Below, piece after piece: positions 1 through 7,247 of a stretch of 12,194 bases of DNA (positions within the stretch are counted from its first letter, which is position 1; the number at the start of each line of letters is the position of its first letter). A model generated the notes under the pieces. The model was given only the letters and a program-made list of their open reading frames with translations, did no database searches and was not told the origin of the DNA. The stretch lies in contig JAWLEA010000107.1 in assembly GCA_041686345.1 (NCBI GenBank), forward strand, positions 1 through 12,194. The letters run 5' to 3'. Origin of the DNA: JAQICJ01 sp041686345. GTDB lineage: Bacteria; Myxococcota_A; Polyangia; HGW-17. The position numbers and the translations under genes are program-made.

Positions 1-99
1 ATGCTACTGCACTGAAAGATGCTACTGCACTGAAAGATGCTACTGCACTGAAAGATGCTACTGCACTGAAAGATGCTACTGCACTGAAAGATGCTACTG
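1..99 (+). repeat. 18-bp perfect tandem repeat (ATALKD codons)
   Basis: The unit atgctactgcactgaaag occurs five times without a mismatch at 1-90, followed by a nine-base partial copy at 91-99. In the frame of the PEGA gene it encodes Ala-Thr-Ala-Leu-Lys-Asp. The array probably continues left of the window, so the copy number is a minimum. Perfect identity at the DNA level suggests recent expansion. A unit that is a multiple of three changes protein length without shifting the frame. Confidence 0.95.
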
Positions 100-635
100 A
101 TGTTGATGTCAATAAAGACGATAAAATTCCAGGAGACTCAGATATTGTCCCAACAGAAGCACCTGATATGAATTGCAAAGAAGGTACTTTAGAATACAAA
201 ATAACCACAATTCCAGCTGGAGCTGATATCAAGATAAATCTTGATAAAAAGAAACAAAAAACGCCGGCTACTTTTTGTTTGGAAAAAGGTATATCTTATA
301 CCATTGTCCTTACCAAGAAAAAATACAAAAAACATGTTGAATATTTAAACAAATTGAAAAACCCCGGTAAGGTTCACAAACAACTGGTTGACTTGAAGAG
401 AGTTATTCTGGTTCAAACCCGACCCAGAAAAGCCAGAGTTTATATTGATGGCGAGTATAAAGGTCGCAGTACTTATCCTGCCAAATTCAAAAAACCACAA
501 AAAGTTTATAAGATCAGAATAGAGAAAAGCGGATATAAAACTATTAATATCAAAGTCAAGGCCAATGACGACAAATGGAGACAATATGCCAATTCATATC
601 GCTATGACATTTTTGAAAGATTAGAACCCAAATAG
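1..635 (+). CDS. PEGA-domain protein, 5' end outside the window
   Basis: The reading frame is open from position 3 to the TAG at 633-635, so the gene starts left of the window and the ATG at 168 is internal. The visible part (about 210 codons) begins with five copies of the hexapeptide ATALKD. A short acidic linker follows, then two PEGA-like beta domains. The first covers about codons 60-110 and begins GTLEYKITTIPAGADIKI. The second covers about codons 134-187 and carries ARVYIDGEYKGRSTYPAKF and KSGYKTINIKV, which match the family pattern of a 'GA.VyvDG...G.tP' strand followed by 'GY'. PEGA domains usually sit on the outer side of surface proteins or at the C-terminus of membrane-bound Ser/Thr kinases. 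A kinase head upstream is possible but cannot be seen. The gene converges on the pyruvate kinase gene with 75 bases between them, where I find no clear terminator. Confidence 0.8.
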   Translation, partial: ATALKDATALKDATALKDATALKDATALKDATDVDVNKDDKIPGDSDIVPTEAPDMNCKEGTLEYKITTIPAGADIKINLDKKKQKTPATFCLEKGISYTIVLTKKKYKKHVEYLNKLKNPGKVHKQLVDLKRVILVQTRPRKARVYIDGEYKGRSTYPAKFKKPQKVYKIRIEKSGYKTINIKVKANDDKWRQYANSYRYDIFERLEPK

Positions 636-710
636 TCAACCTACTTTTACAGCTTTCTTTTCGTTGTAATAATCAGAATATTCAATAAAGAAAAATGCAG
701 GGGATAAAGT

Positions 711-2108
711 TCAAGTACTGATGGTATGAAGCTTGATGGCATCAGTGCGTCCGGGTTTGTTGTTTTGGGAACCAAAGGTAATTACTATTTGGTTATTGGG
801 TTTAACCAAATTTTTATCGAGAAGAATTTTGGTAATTTTTTTAAATTGAAGATCTTTAAAATTGGTAATTTTGAAATAAAGAGGGATTATTCCCCAGTGC
901 AAAGATAATTGGTTGAGAGTTTCAAGGCGAGAAGTGAAGGCGATAATATTTCTTCCGGGTCTGTATCGGGATATTTGTTTGGCAGTTTGTCCCGTTTGTG
1001 AAAAAACAACTATTAATTTGAGATTGAGTCTGGTTGCAATTTCTACAGCTGTTTGACTTAAAGCACCTGAAAAACTGTTGTGGGGAGCAAAATCAGGGGA
1101 ATTTATCTTAAAAAAATTATTATTTTCAACTTCTTCTATTACTGAAGCAAGCATTTTTACAGCTTTGAAGGGATATTTTCCCACTGCAGTTTCTCCGGAA
1201 AGCATAAGAGCTGAAGTACCGTCAAGAACCCCGTTGGCAATATCTGAAACCTCAGCCCTGGTGGGAGCAGGATTTTTAATCATGGATTCAAGAATTTGGG
1301 TGGCAGTAATAACAGGTTTACTATATTGCCTGGCTTTTCTTATCATTAATTTTTGAATAGCAGGAACATTCTGGGGACCTGCCTCAACTCCAAGATCTCC
1401 TCGAGCTACCATAAGGCCATCGGCAACTTTTATGATGGAATCAAGATTTTTAACAGCCTGAGGTCTTTCAATTTTTGCTATAACCGGAGTCGAACCGGTA
1501 ATTTCTTTAATTGTTTGGATGTCGTCGGCATTCTGGACAAAAGAAAGAGCAAAATAATCAAGGCCTAAATCTTTTCCAAACCAGGCATCCTGTTTATCTT
1601 TTTCTGTTATCACCGGGATTGAAAGAGTAAGATCTGGGAAATTTACTCCTTTATGAGATTTGAGTTTGCCCCCTGTTATAACTTTGCAGTTTACAAGATT
1701 TGAGGATTTTGAAATAACTTCAAGTTCAATATAACCATCATCCAGTAAAATAGAATTGCCAGGTTTTAAATCAGGAAAAAAAGATATATTATTGATCTTA
1801 ATATCCCCATCTCCATCGGTGGAAGAAATTGTGGTATCAGAACCTCTAATCAATTTGACAGGTTTGTTCATTTTTTCGGTTCTGATTTTGGGACCGCTCA
1901 GGTCTCCCATAACAGCAACAGGTCGATTTAATTCTGCTGCACATTCTTTGACCAAATCAAAGAAAAATCTGTGTTGTTCATGATCGCCATGGGAAAAGTT
2001 GATTCTGGCTACATTCATGCCGGCAAGAACAAGATTTGAGACAGCTTCTTTTGAAGCTACTGCCGGCCCCAGAGTTGTGACTATTTTTGTTTTACGTAAA
2101 GAAATCAT
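711..2108 (-). CDS. pyk: Pyruvate kinase
   Basis: Catalyses phosphoenolpyruvate + ADP to pyruvate + ATP, the last step of glycolysis, in the cytoplasm. The 465 residues match the usual bacterial length. The start KTKIVTTLGPA and the PEP/ADP site ARINFSHG (34-41, with Arg35) are present, as are GDLSGPKIR (68-76) and the signature VIAKIERPQAV (209-219) with the catalytic Lys212 and metal-binding Glu214. MVARGDLGVE (233-242) and TATQILESM (268-276) follow, and then the strongly conserved stretch from PTRAEVSDIANG to LSGETAVGKYP (282-313). The C-terminal regulatory domain is complete, to about residue 460. The gene lies 26 bases downstream of the FHA gene, so the two are probably co-transcribed. 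The bases before the ATG show no good Shine-Dalgarno sequence, which fits translation coupled to the upstream gene. Nothing suggests that it is broken. Confidence 0.97.
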   Translation of the reverse strand: MISLRKTKIVTTLGPAVASKEAVSNLVLAGMNVARINFSHGDHEQHRFFFDLVKECAAELNRPVAVMGDLSGPKIRTEKMNKPVKLIRGSDTTISSTDGDGDIKINNISFFPDLKPGNSILLDDGYIELEVISKSSNLVNCKVITGGKLKSHKGVNFPDLTLSIPVITEKDKQDAWFGKDLGLDYFALSFVQNADDIQTIKEITGSTPVIAKIERPQAVKNLDSIIKVADGLMVARGDLGVEAGPQNVPAIQKLMIRKARQYSKPVITATQILESMIKNPAPTRAEVSDIANGVLDGTSALMLSGETAVGKYPFKAVKMLASVIEEVENNNFFKINSPDFAPHNSFSGALSQTAVEIATRLNLKLIVVFSQTGQTAKQISRYRPGRNIIAFTSRLETLNQLSLHWGIIPLYFKITNFKDLQFKKITKILLDKNLVKPNNQIVITFGSQNNKPGRTDAIKLHTIST

Positions 2109-2134
2109 GAGGGATACAATTAGGCATCTGTTGA

Positions 2135-4111
2135 CTACAGAGAAAGGCCGTTTTTCTTGCAGAATTTGTAAATAAGTTTGCGAGTGCCCCCGCTACTGCG
2201 AGCAACAGCCCATTTGGCCCAACTTTTTCTTTTTTGTTTACAACCACAAAGTCCTACATAGCGTGCAGCTTGGGAGCTGCGGCTCATACGATAAGCTTTT
2301 TTTGCTTTTCTGACAGCCCGACTGCAATTGCCGGCCATATATGCCTGTTTCGCTTGGGTGAGAAGGGTGGATGCACTAGTCTTCGATTTTGATTTGGTAT
2401 TTGAAGAAGATTTATTATCTTTTTCGTTGACTTTATTTTTGGAAGATGAGCTGGAGGAACTGGAAGATGAGCTGGAGGAATCGGAAGATGAACGGTACGG
2501 CCTGGTTTTATCTTTTTTGTTTCTATCAGAATCATCGGATGAACGCTTGTTGGATTCAACTTTATTTTTAGAAGCCGTATCACTGGATTTGTTATTACAA
2601 ATTTTGGCTAGATCCTGCAATTGGGTAGTTTTCTCGGAATTTAACTGTAAAGAGTTGGATTGATTTATGTAACCAGAAATAATATTGCATTGTTTTTCTT
2701 TTACAGCTTTCTTGCTGTCATTTACGGCTTTTTTGAAAAAACCTGCATGAATTTGATTGACCACTTTCTGTTTATCATTTTTATAAACTGAATCTGATGA
2801 AATTTTGCCGGCAATTTTATAAGCCTTTGTCCATTTCTGGTTTTTGACAAAGTTTTTTGAATCTTTGAGAAATTTCTGATTTTCCAATTCTTCGTTTGCC
2901 AGCTTTTTATATTGGGAAATTTTGTCCAATTGTTCTTTTTTGAAGGAAGAAGAGGAAGATTTTTTTGCGAGAGCTTTCAGGTTTGTCCAATTCTTTTCTT
3001 TTTTTAATTTGGATAATTCTTGATCTAATTTGTCAAAATCAGTTGAATCGGTTTTGGCAGTTTTGTTTGTTTTTTTGGCAGTTTTGGATTTTCCGAAGAA
3101 ATTATTTGCTATGTAAAAGGCTCCAACTCCAAAAAAAACAACCAGAATAACTGAAATAACGATAAGTTTTGTGTTGTTTTTACTTTCAAAATCAGTTGTT
3201 TCCTGTTTAGAAAACTGATAGTGCTCTCCGGGAGCAACGAAACGAAATCTTACATGGCCGAGGTCGACAATATCGCCTTTTCGGAGAGTCATTTTTTCGT
3301 ATTTTTCACCATTTATTCTTATCCCATTTTTGCTGCCGAGATCTTTGATTGTATAAGTGGTTCCATCAAAACTGATTTCTGCATGCAGGGATGAAAGGGA
3401 CTGATTGTCGATAAAGATATCAGTTTCGGGATTGCGACCCAGAATAAAAGGGGTTTTGGTGAAGTTATAGCGGGAACCGCTGTAACTGGAGGTCAATACT
3501 ACAAAAGCTCCTTGTTTATCCTTGGGAATGAATTCACTGTCATCTTCCTGGTTGGTTATTGGTTCTGTCTGGTTGGTTATTGGTTCTGTCTGGTTGGTTA
3601 TTGGTTCTGTGGGTTTTTCGCTTGTTTTTTCTGGAACATCATCCGGAGATTTTTCAACTTTGAGAGGAGTTTTTACTTTCTGGGTAACCTGCTGGGAAAG
3701 TTTAGCCGTTTCAGGTTTACTTTGAACAGGTTCCTGCTCTGATTCCAATTCATCTTCTTCAACCCTCTCTACAGGAATAGTGGCCATTTCTTCGAAAGGA
3801 TCGGGTTTGTTCTTTTTATCTTCTATTTTGAGCAATATTTTATAATCACCAATTTGGACAGGATCCCCTTCTTCAATTTTTGTTGGTTTGGTGATTTTGT
3901 TGTCTTTTACTTTGACCCCGTTGTAACTGTTGAGATCTTCAATGATGATATCGCCATTGTCTTTTTTGGTTAAACGAGCATGATTTCGTGAGACATTTCT
4001 TTCGGTAAGGCGAATGGTATTGCCCTCTTTACGGCCGATAGTGATATCATCTCTCAGCAGCCTGACAACCTTTACCTGATTCTGATCATCTTCAATTATT
4101 AATTTGAGCAT
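2135..4111 (-). CDS. Membrane-anchored protein with two FHA domains
   Basis: FHA domains bind phosphothreonine peptides, so this is probably a reader of Ser/Thr kinase signalling. FHA1 (about 1-97) has TIGR at 24-27, SRNHA at 41-45 and SYNG at 62-65. FHA2 (about 201-295) has LGR at 224-226, SLHA at 241-244 and SKNG at 260-263. Both therefore keep the Arg, Ser, His and Asn-Gly that contact phosphopeptides. An acidic/proline linker (100-195) separates them and contains TEPITNQ three times. One membrane helix (about 315-338) follows, then a Lys/Ser-rich region, a Ser tract (541-557) and a helical C-terminal module (about 580-658). That module carries GNCSRAVRKAKKAY, CGC and a final CKKNG, in a TPR-like style also seen at the C-terminus of deltaproteobacterial kinases. 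With both FHA domains N-terminal to the single helix, they probably face the cytoplasm. The ATG is preceded by AAAGGA about six bases upstream. It is the first gene of a likely operon with pyk. Confidence 0.93.
   Translation of the reverse strand: MLKLIIEDDQNQVKVVRLLRDDITIGRKEGNTIRLTERNVSRNHARLTKKDNGDIIIEDLNSYNGVKVKDNKITKPTKIEEGDPVQIGDYKILLKIEDKKNKPDPFEEMATIPVERVEEDELESEQEPVQSKPETAKLSQQVTQKVKTPLKVEKSPDDVPEKTSEKPTEPITNQTEPITNQTEPITNQEDDSEFIPKDKQGAFVVLTSSYSGSRYNFTKTPFILGRNPETDIFIDNQSLSSLHAEISFDGTTYTIKDLGSKNGIRINGEKYEKMTLRKGDIVDLGHVRFRFVAPGEHYQFSKQETTDFESKNNTKLIVISVILVVFFGVGAFYIANNFFGKSKTAKKTNKTAKTDSTDFDKLDQELSKLKKEKNWTNLKALAKKSSSSSFKKEQLDKISQYKKLANEELENQKFLKDSKNFVKNQKWTKAYKIAGKISSDSVYKNDKQKVVNQIHAGFFKKAVNDSKKAVKEKQCNIISGYINQSNSLQLNSEKTTQLQDLAKICNNKSSDTASKNKVESNKRSSDDSDRNKKDKTRPYRSSSDSSSSSSSSSSSSSKNKVNEKDNKSSSNTKSKSKTSASTLLTQAKQAYMAGNCSRAVRKAKKAYRMSRSSQAARYVGLCGCKQKRKSWAKWAVARSSGGTRKLIYKFCKKNGLSL
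2441..2493 (-). repeat. 21-bp tandem repeat encoding a Ser tract
   Basis: Two nearly identical 21-bp units (2441-2461 and 2462-2482) and an 11-base partial third (2483-2493) lie in the 3' half of the FHA gene. They encode most of the run of serines at residues 541-557, using mixed Ser codons rather than a single repeated codon. The tract therefore grew by duplication of the 21-mer, not by triplet slippage. The opposite strand is open and Glu/Leu-rich, but only as a shadow of this repeat. Confidence 0.85.
3548..3610 (-). repeat. Three perfect 21-bp tandem units encoding TEPITNQ
   Basis: Three identical 21-bp units (3548-3568, 3569-3589, 3590-3610) lie inside the FHA gene and encode Thr-Glu-Pro-Ile-Thr-Asn-Gln three times in the linker between the two FHA domains. 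The unit length keeps the frame, so copy-number change would alter only linker length. Confidence 0.95.
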
Positions 4112-4331
4112 ATCTATCCTTTGCCTCTTTCTTTATCCAGGTTTATCCCGATAAAGCTTCTCATCGATTTTATTAAAAAAAAACAATTAAATAAAGTTTT
4201 TTTAACAAAAAAGAGAGAAGAGCCACGAGGCTGAATAACGGGTTTTTGCAAATAAAGAGTTTACAGCAAAATATCCAATAATTTTGCTTTACTCCAGGTA
4301 AATTATCCCAAGAACAGAGGTGAATACTGAA
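4112..4331 (-). promoter_or_regulatory. Spacer upstream of the FHA-pyk operon
   Basis: This 220-bp, very AT-rich spacer separates the end of the NadD fusion gene from the FHA gene. On the minus strand a TAAAAT hexamer preceded 17 bases upstream by TTTATT is a weak promoter candidate just after the run of nine T's (about 4162-4190). Nearer the gene are TTTATC (4132-4137) and the inverted pair TTTATC-CC-GATAAA (4142-4155), which could be an operator or a leader hairpin. An 8-bp inverted repeat (agcaaaat/attttgct, 4265-4288) and a 4-bp agcc/ggct hairpin followed by a pyrimidine-rich run (about 4205-4235, minus strand) are the only terminator-like structures for the upstream operon. Both are weak. 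Confidence 0.35.
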
Positions 4332-5720
4332 TTATTTAAATAAATTCTTTATTGATTTGGGAAGATCAATATTCAACAAATTACTGAAGGATAATAACAT
4401 ATTCAAGTAAATTTGTATTGTTTCCGGTGAATATTTTTTCAATGCTTTCAGATGGTAATTTATTGTTTGCCAATCACGTCTCACTAAAGGTCCTGTTAAC
4501 CCTTTGATAATACCGGAATTATTTAAATTGGCAAGAGCACTGTTTGCCAATTGCATGGTTATGCCTTCACTATTATTTTTAGACAGATCAAGGTGTTTGT
4601 AAAATAAATCTTTGGTTTTTGCTAAATTGATAGCCGTTCCATTGGCTGCAAGTGAACAGCCACAATGGTAGAGTGCTTCTTTGCCTTCTGGAATATCAAC
4701 AGTTTTTCCTTCCAGCAGATCAAGAAAATTTTTTAAAATTTTACTATTGTTGTTCAAAGTTGAAATTCCCCAAAAAGAGTCAAATAAATTAGTTTTTGAG
4801 GTGGATACAGATTTAAGGGGATGTAGCAGGCCGGTTTTGGCATTAGGCCAGTTGGGAAATCTCTGTTCGGGAGATTTCATTCCGCCGGTGTGCACCAAAA
4901 ATGGTGTGTAAGTATGTTTATCGGCAAGAAGCTCGAGTTCGGTAGTCAGATCCAGATTATCAGGGGTGGCGAAAACAATAATATCCGGAGAGTATTTATT
5001 TTGCGGGAGGGTTGCAATAGATTCATACTGGGGAATTGTGAGCTGTAGTCGGTTTTGTTTGATTAGTGGATCGATAATATAGAGAGGAAGTTGATGCTTT
5101 TGTTTTAGGTTATGAATAAGAGCTGTTCCTATTTTCCCTTTTCCAATCAGAGCCCATTTCAAATCTGGAGGATTTTCCCTGGAATAAAGATTGTTATTTT
5201 GGATAAATTTAAAAACTTTTGGATTCAATAAATCTTTAATTCTGTTGTGATAATTAATGTTTTTTCTGATAAAACTTGATGAGATATCGGGAATTTTAAG
5301 TTGAGGATTACTGGAATCAAAATTGCCTCTGCCAATTGTGAGCACATCGATTTTTGCAGTAATTTCCTGCCATTTATACCAATTGTTTTTTATTGCAAGA
5401 TTATCTTCCCCAATTATCAGAGTGAAATTTGAATCAGGATGCATTTTTTCAAGTTGAATTATAGTGTCCCAGGTTCTCGAAGGTGCTGGAAGCTTATTTT
5501 CTATATCATCAACGACAACCCGCTCAGGAAATAGACCAAAGTTCAATTTTGCCATTTGGAACCGGAGGGAAAAGGGGAGACACTTTTTTGAGAGAGGATG
5601 GGAGGCAACAGGTATAATGCGCACTTCGTCAAATCCCATATTCAAAAGGGTGGTGACAACGAAAAGATGTCCAAGATGGGGAGGATCAAAACTGCCCCCG
5701 AAAATGGCTGATTTAAACAT
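4332..5720 (-). CDS. nadD: NadD nicotinate-nucleotide adenylyltransferase fused to a Rossmann/DUF2520 domain
   Basis: Residues 1-180 are a NadD domain, which makes deamido-NAD from nicotinate mononucleotide and ATP. It has the nucleotidyltransferase motif GGSFDPPHLGH (8-18), IIGEDNL (102-108) and the ISSSFIR motif (146-152), close to the usual NadD length of about 190-210. Residues 187-440 are a second enzyme-like unit. A dinucleotide-binding fold opens with ALIGKGKIGTA (190-200), HTGGM and HPLKSVS follow, and a C-terminal DUF2520 domain shows the YH pair (351-352) and GLTGPLVRRDW (407-417), typical of that family. The DUF2520 family includes ketopantoate-reductase-like dehydrogenases, so a cofactor-biosynthesis role for the second half is reasonable but unproven. 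The frame is continuous with no weak junction. The gene begins 3 bases after the permease stop, indicating coupled expression. The gene symbol applies to the N-terminal half only. Confidence 0.93.
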   Translation of the reverse strand: MFKSAIFGGSFDPPHLGHLFVVTTLLNMGFDEVRIIPVASHPLSKKCLPFSLRFQMAKLNFGLFPERVVVDDIENKLPAPSRTWDTIIQLEKMHPDSNFTLIIGEDNLAIKNNWYKWQEITAKIDVLTIGRGNFDSSNPQLKIPDISSSFIRKNINYHNRIKDLLNPKVFKFIQNNNLYSRENPPDLKWALIGKGKIGTALIHNLKQKHQLPLYIIDPLIKQNRLQLTIPQYESIATLPQNKYSPDIIVFATPDNLDLTTELELLADKHTYTPFLVHTGGMKSPEQRFPNWPNAKTGLLHPLKSVSTSKTNLFDSFWGISTLNNNSKILKNFLDLLEGKTVDIPEGKEALYHCGCSLAANGTAINLAKTKDLFYKHLDLSKNNSEGITMQLANSALANLNNSGIIKGLTGPLVRRDWQTINYHLKALKKYSPETIQIYLNMLLSFSNLLNIDLPKSIKNLFK

Positions 5721-5723
5721 AAG

Positions 5724-7238
5724 TTATTCTCTGTTTTTCATGAGTCCATAAACAGGTTTTGTTCTGGCAGCTTTAAAAGCAGGTAAAACAGTAGCCAGAA
5801 TACAAAGACTGATGGTTACCAGGCTGATCATCAAAAAATTTTCACCTTTGATAGAAACAGGCAATGAACTGATGATGTATACTTCCGAGTCCAGGGGAAA
5901 GGAATAGATTTTCAGCATCAGACTAAGAATAAAACCAAGCAGATCCCCCACTAGCAAACCAATTGCCCCAATCAGGCTTCCTGACAAAACAAAAATGATG
6001 GCAACTGAAAAATCTGTTGCCCCCATGGACTTGAGAATGGAAATTTCCTTTCTTTTATCCAATACAAGCATATATAATGCACTCAACATGCCAAAAGCCG
6101 CTACAGTAATTAAAAAGAAAAGCAAAATCCAGATAACTGTTTTGTGAAATTGCAGATTTTGAAAGACTTGCGGGTTAAGTTGACCCCAGGTAACTACTCT
6201 GAGATTATATCCGTTTTCTTGCAATTTTTGTTTGATTTGAGCTGCAACAACTGGTGCCGTATCCATATCATGAAGTCTCATTTCCAAACCGAAAATTGTT
6301 TTTTTCCCATCTTCCGTGGTGGGATTGAAAAGTTGGGTTACATCAATGTGGGCATAGGCAAGTTTTTCGTCGTATTCTTCAAAACCAACGTAAAAAATCC
6401 CGGTTATACAAAAATCTATTTTGTTCAACTGAGTTGCTTGATTTACTTCGAGGTGAGAAAAATAGGTTGAGGTTGGCGAAAAAACCGTCAGAAAATCTCC
6501 TTTTTTTACTCCCAGCTTTTGGGTTAGTCCTTTACCCAGAATCAAGCCGGGCCACTTGGTATCTTTTTTGCCGCAAGGATTAATTTGGGAACCGGTACTT
6601 TCTGAGTCATCAATAGTTTCTTCACTGTCGTCTGGTGGTGGAGGGGCATGAGCAGGGTCGTAATCAGAATTTTTGCTCAGGTCGGTTATTTTTCCTTTGA
6701 TCAGGTGTTTGGGAAGATCAAGAATTTTTTTTGAAATATCAGGTTTTATTCCCTTGATCAATATGCCCGAATGGTTTTTGCCCTTGACAGCTATTAATTC
6801 ATTGAGATTGAAAGGTCCCGCTTCTTTAACTCTAAAATTTTTTCTGGCAATTTCCAGAGGTATTTTGTAATCAACGAAGGGTTGCGATCTGGTCATAATC
6901 AAGATATGTCCGTTAACCCCAAGAATTTTTTCTTTGAAGTCCTTTTGAAATCCTGAGGATACAGACCAGACCACAGTTATAACCGTGGTTCCCAGAAAGA
7001 CGGAGCCAATTGAGATGGTAGTAAATACTGAAAAGTACCTGAGGAGAAATGAGACAAAAGAAACTGTGCAGCCAATACTGAAAAGAATGACACCGGTAAA
7101 TTGCAGTGTTTTCCTGCTTTGGAAAAAAAGAACCAGACCAGTAATCAGAATAAATAAGCCCGCCAAAAAAATTTTCAGGATTATAGCTTTTTTTTGAGGG
7201 CTGAAAATGTATTTCCAGGATGTAAACAATTCAAACAT
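5724..7238 (-). CDS. LolC/LolE-type ABC transporter permease
   Basis: This is the membrane subunit of a MacB/LolCDE-type ABC transporter. In Gram-negatives the LolCDE complex releases lipoproteins from the inner membrane to the carrier LolA. The family hallmarks are the helix and loop around SSGFQKDFKEKILGVNGHIL (94-113) and DKRKEISILKSMGAT (394-408) after the second core helix. The C-terminal FtsX-like helices lie at about 367-391, 412-440 and 468-488. A large periplasmic domain spans about 96-365 and carries an acidic, Pro-rich insert (about 190-218). LolC and LolE normally have four helices. Here two further predicted helices (about 19-39 and 47-67) precede the first core helix (75-95). 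No LolD ATPase lies in the window. It begins 9 bases after the S26-like gene and ends 3 bases before the NadD fusion. LolC and LolE cannot be told apart here. Confidence 0.9.
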   Translation of the reverse strand: MFELFTSWKYIFSPQKKAIILKIFLAGLFILITGLVLFFQSRKTLQFTGVILFSIGCTVSFVSFLLRYFSVFTTISIGSVFLGTTVITVVWSVSSGFQKDFKEKILGVNGHILIMTRSQPFVDYKIPLEIARKNFRVKEAGPFNLNELIAVKGKNHSGILIKGIKPDISKKILDLPKHLIKGKITDLSKNSDYDPAHAPPPPDDSEETIDDSESTGSQINPCGKKDTKWPGLILGKGLTQKLGVKKGDFLTVFSPTSTYFSHLEVNQATQLNKIDFCITGIFYVGFEEYDEKLAYAHIDVTQLFNPTTEDGKKTIFGLEMRLHDMDTAPVVAAQIKQKLQENGYNLRVVTWGQLNPQVFQNLQFHKTVIWILLFFLITVAAFGMLSALYMLVLDKRKEISILKSMGATDFSVAIIFVLSGSLIGAIGLLVGDLLGFILSLMLKIYSFPLDSEVYIISSLPVSIKGENFLMISLVTISLCILATVLPAFKAARTKPVYGLMKNRE

Positions 7239-7247
7239 TTTATATCT

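Noticed and set aside
1..99. CRISPR array
   Set aside because: The copies are directly adjacent with no spacers and encode an in-frame hexapeptide repeat.
636..710. Bidirectional terminator between the PEGA and pyk genes
   Set aside because: Only an AT-only tttcttt/aaagaaa pairing and a short gaatattc palindrome are present. There is no GC-bearing stem with a T run.
2328..2663. Plus-strand Glu/Leu-rich open frame of 111 codons
   Set aside because: It is antisense to the Ser tract and Cys-containing module of the FHA protein, which is clearly the coding frame. Its acidic repeats are the complement of Ser codons.
4160..4210. AT-rich hairpin (A-run/T-run) as terminator of the NadD operon
   Set aside because: The stem is almost entirely A-T with slippery homopolymers, so pairing is expected by chance in such AT-rich DNA.
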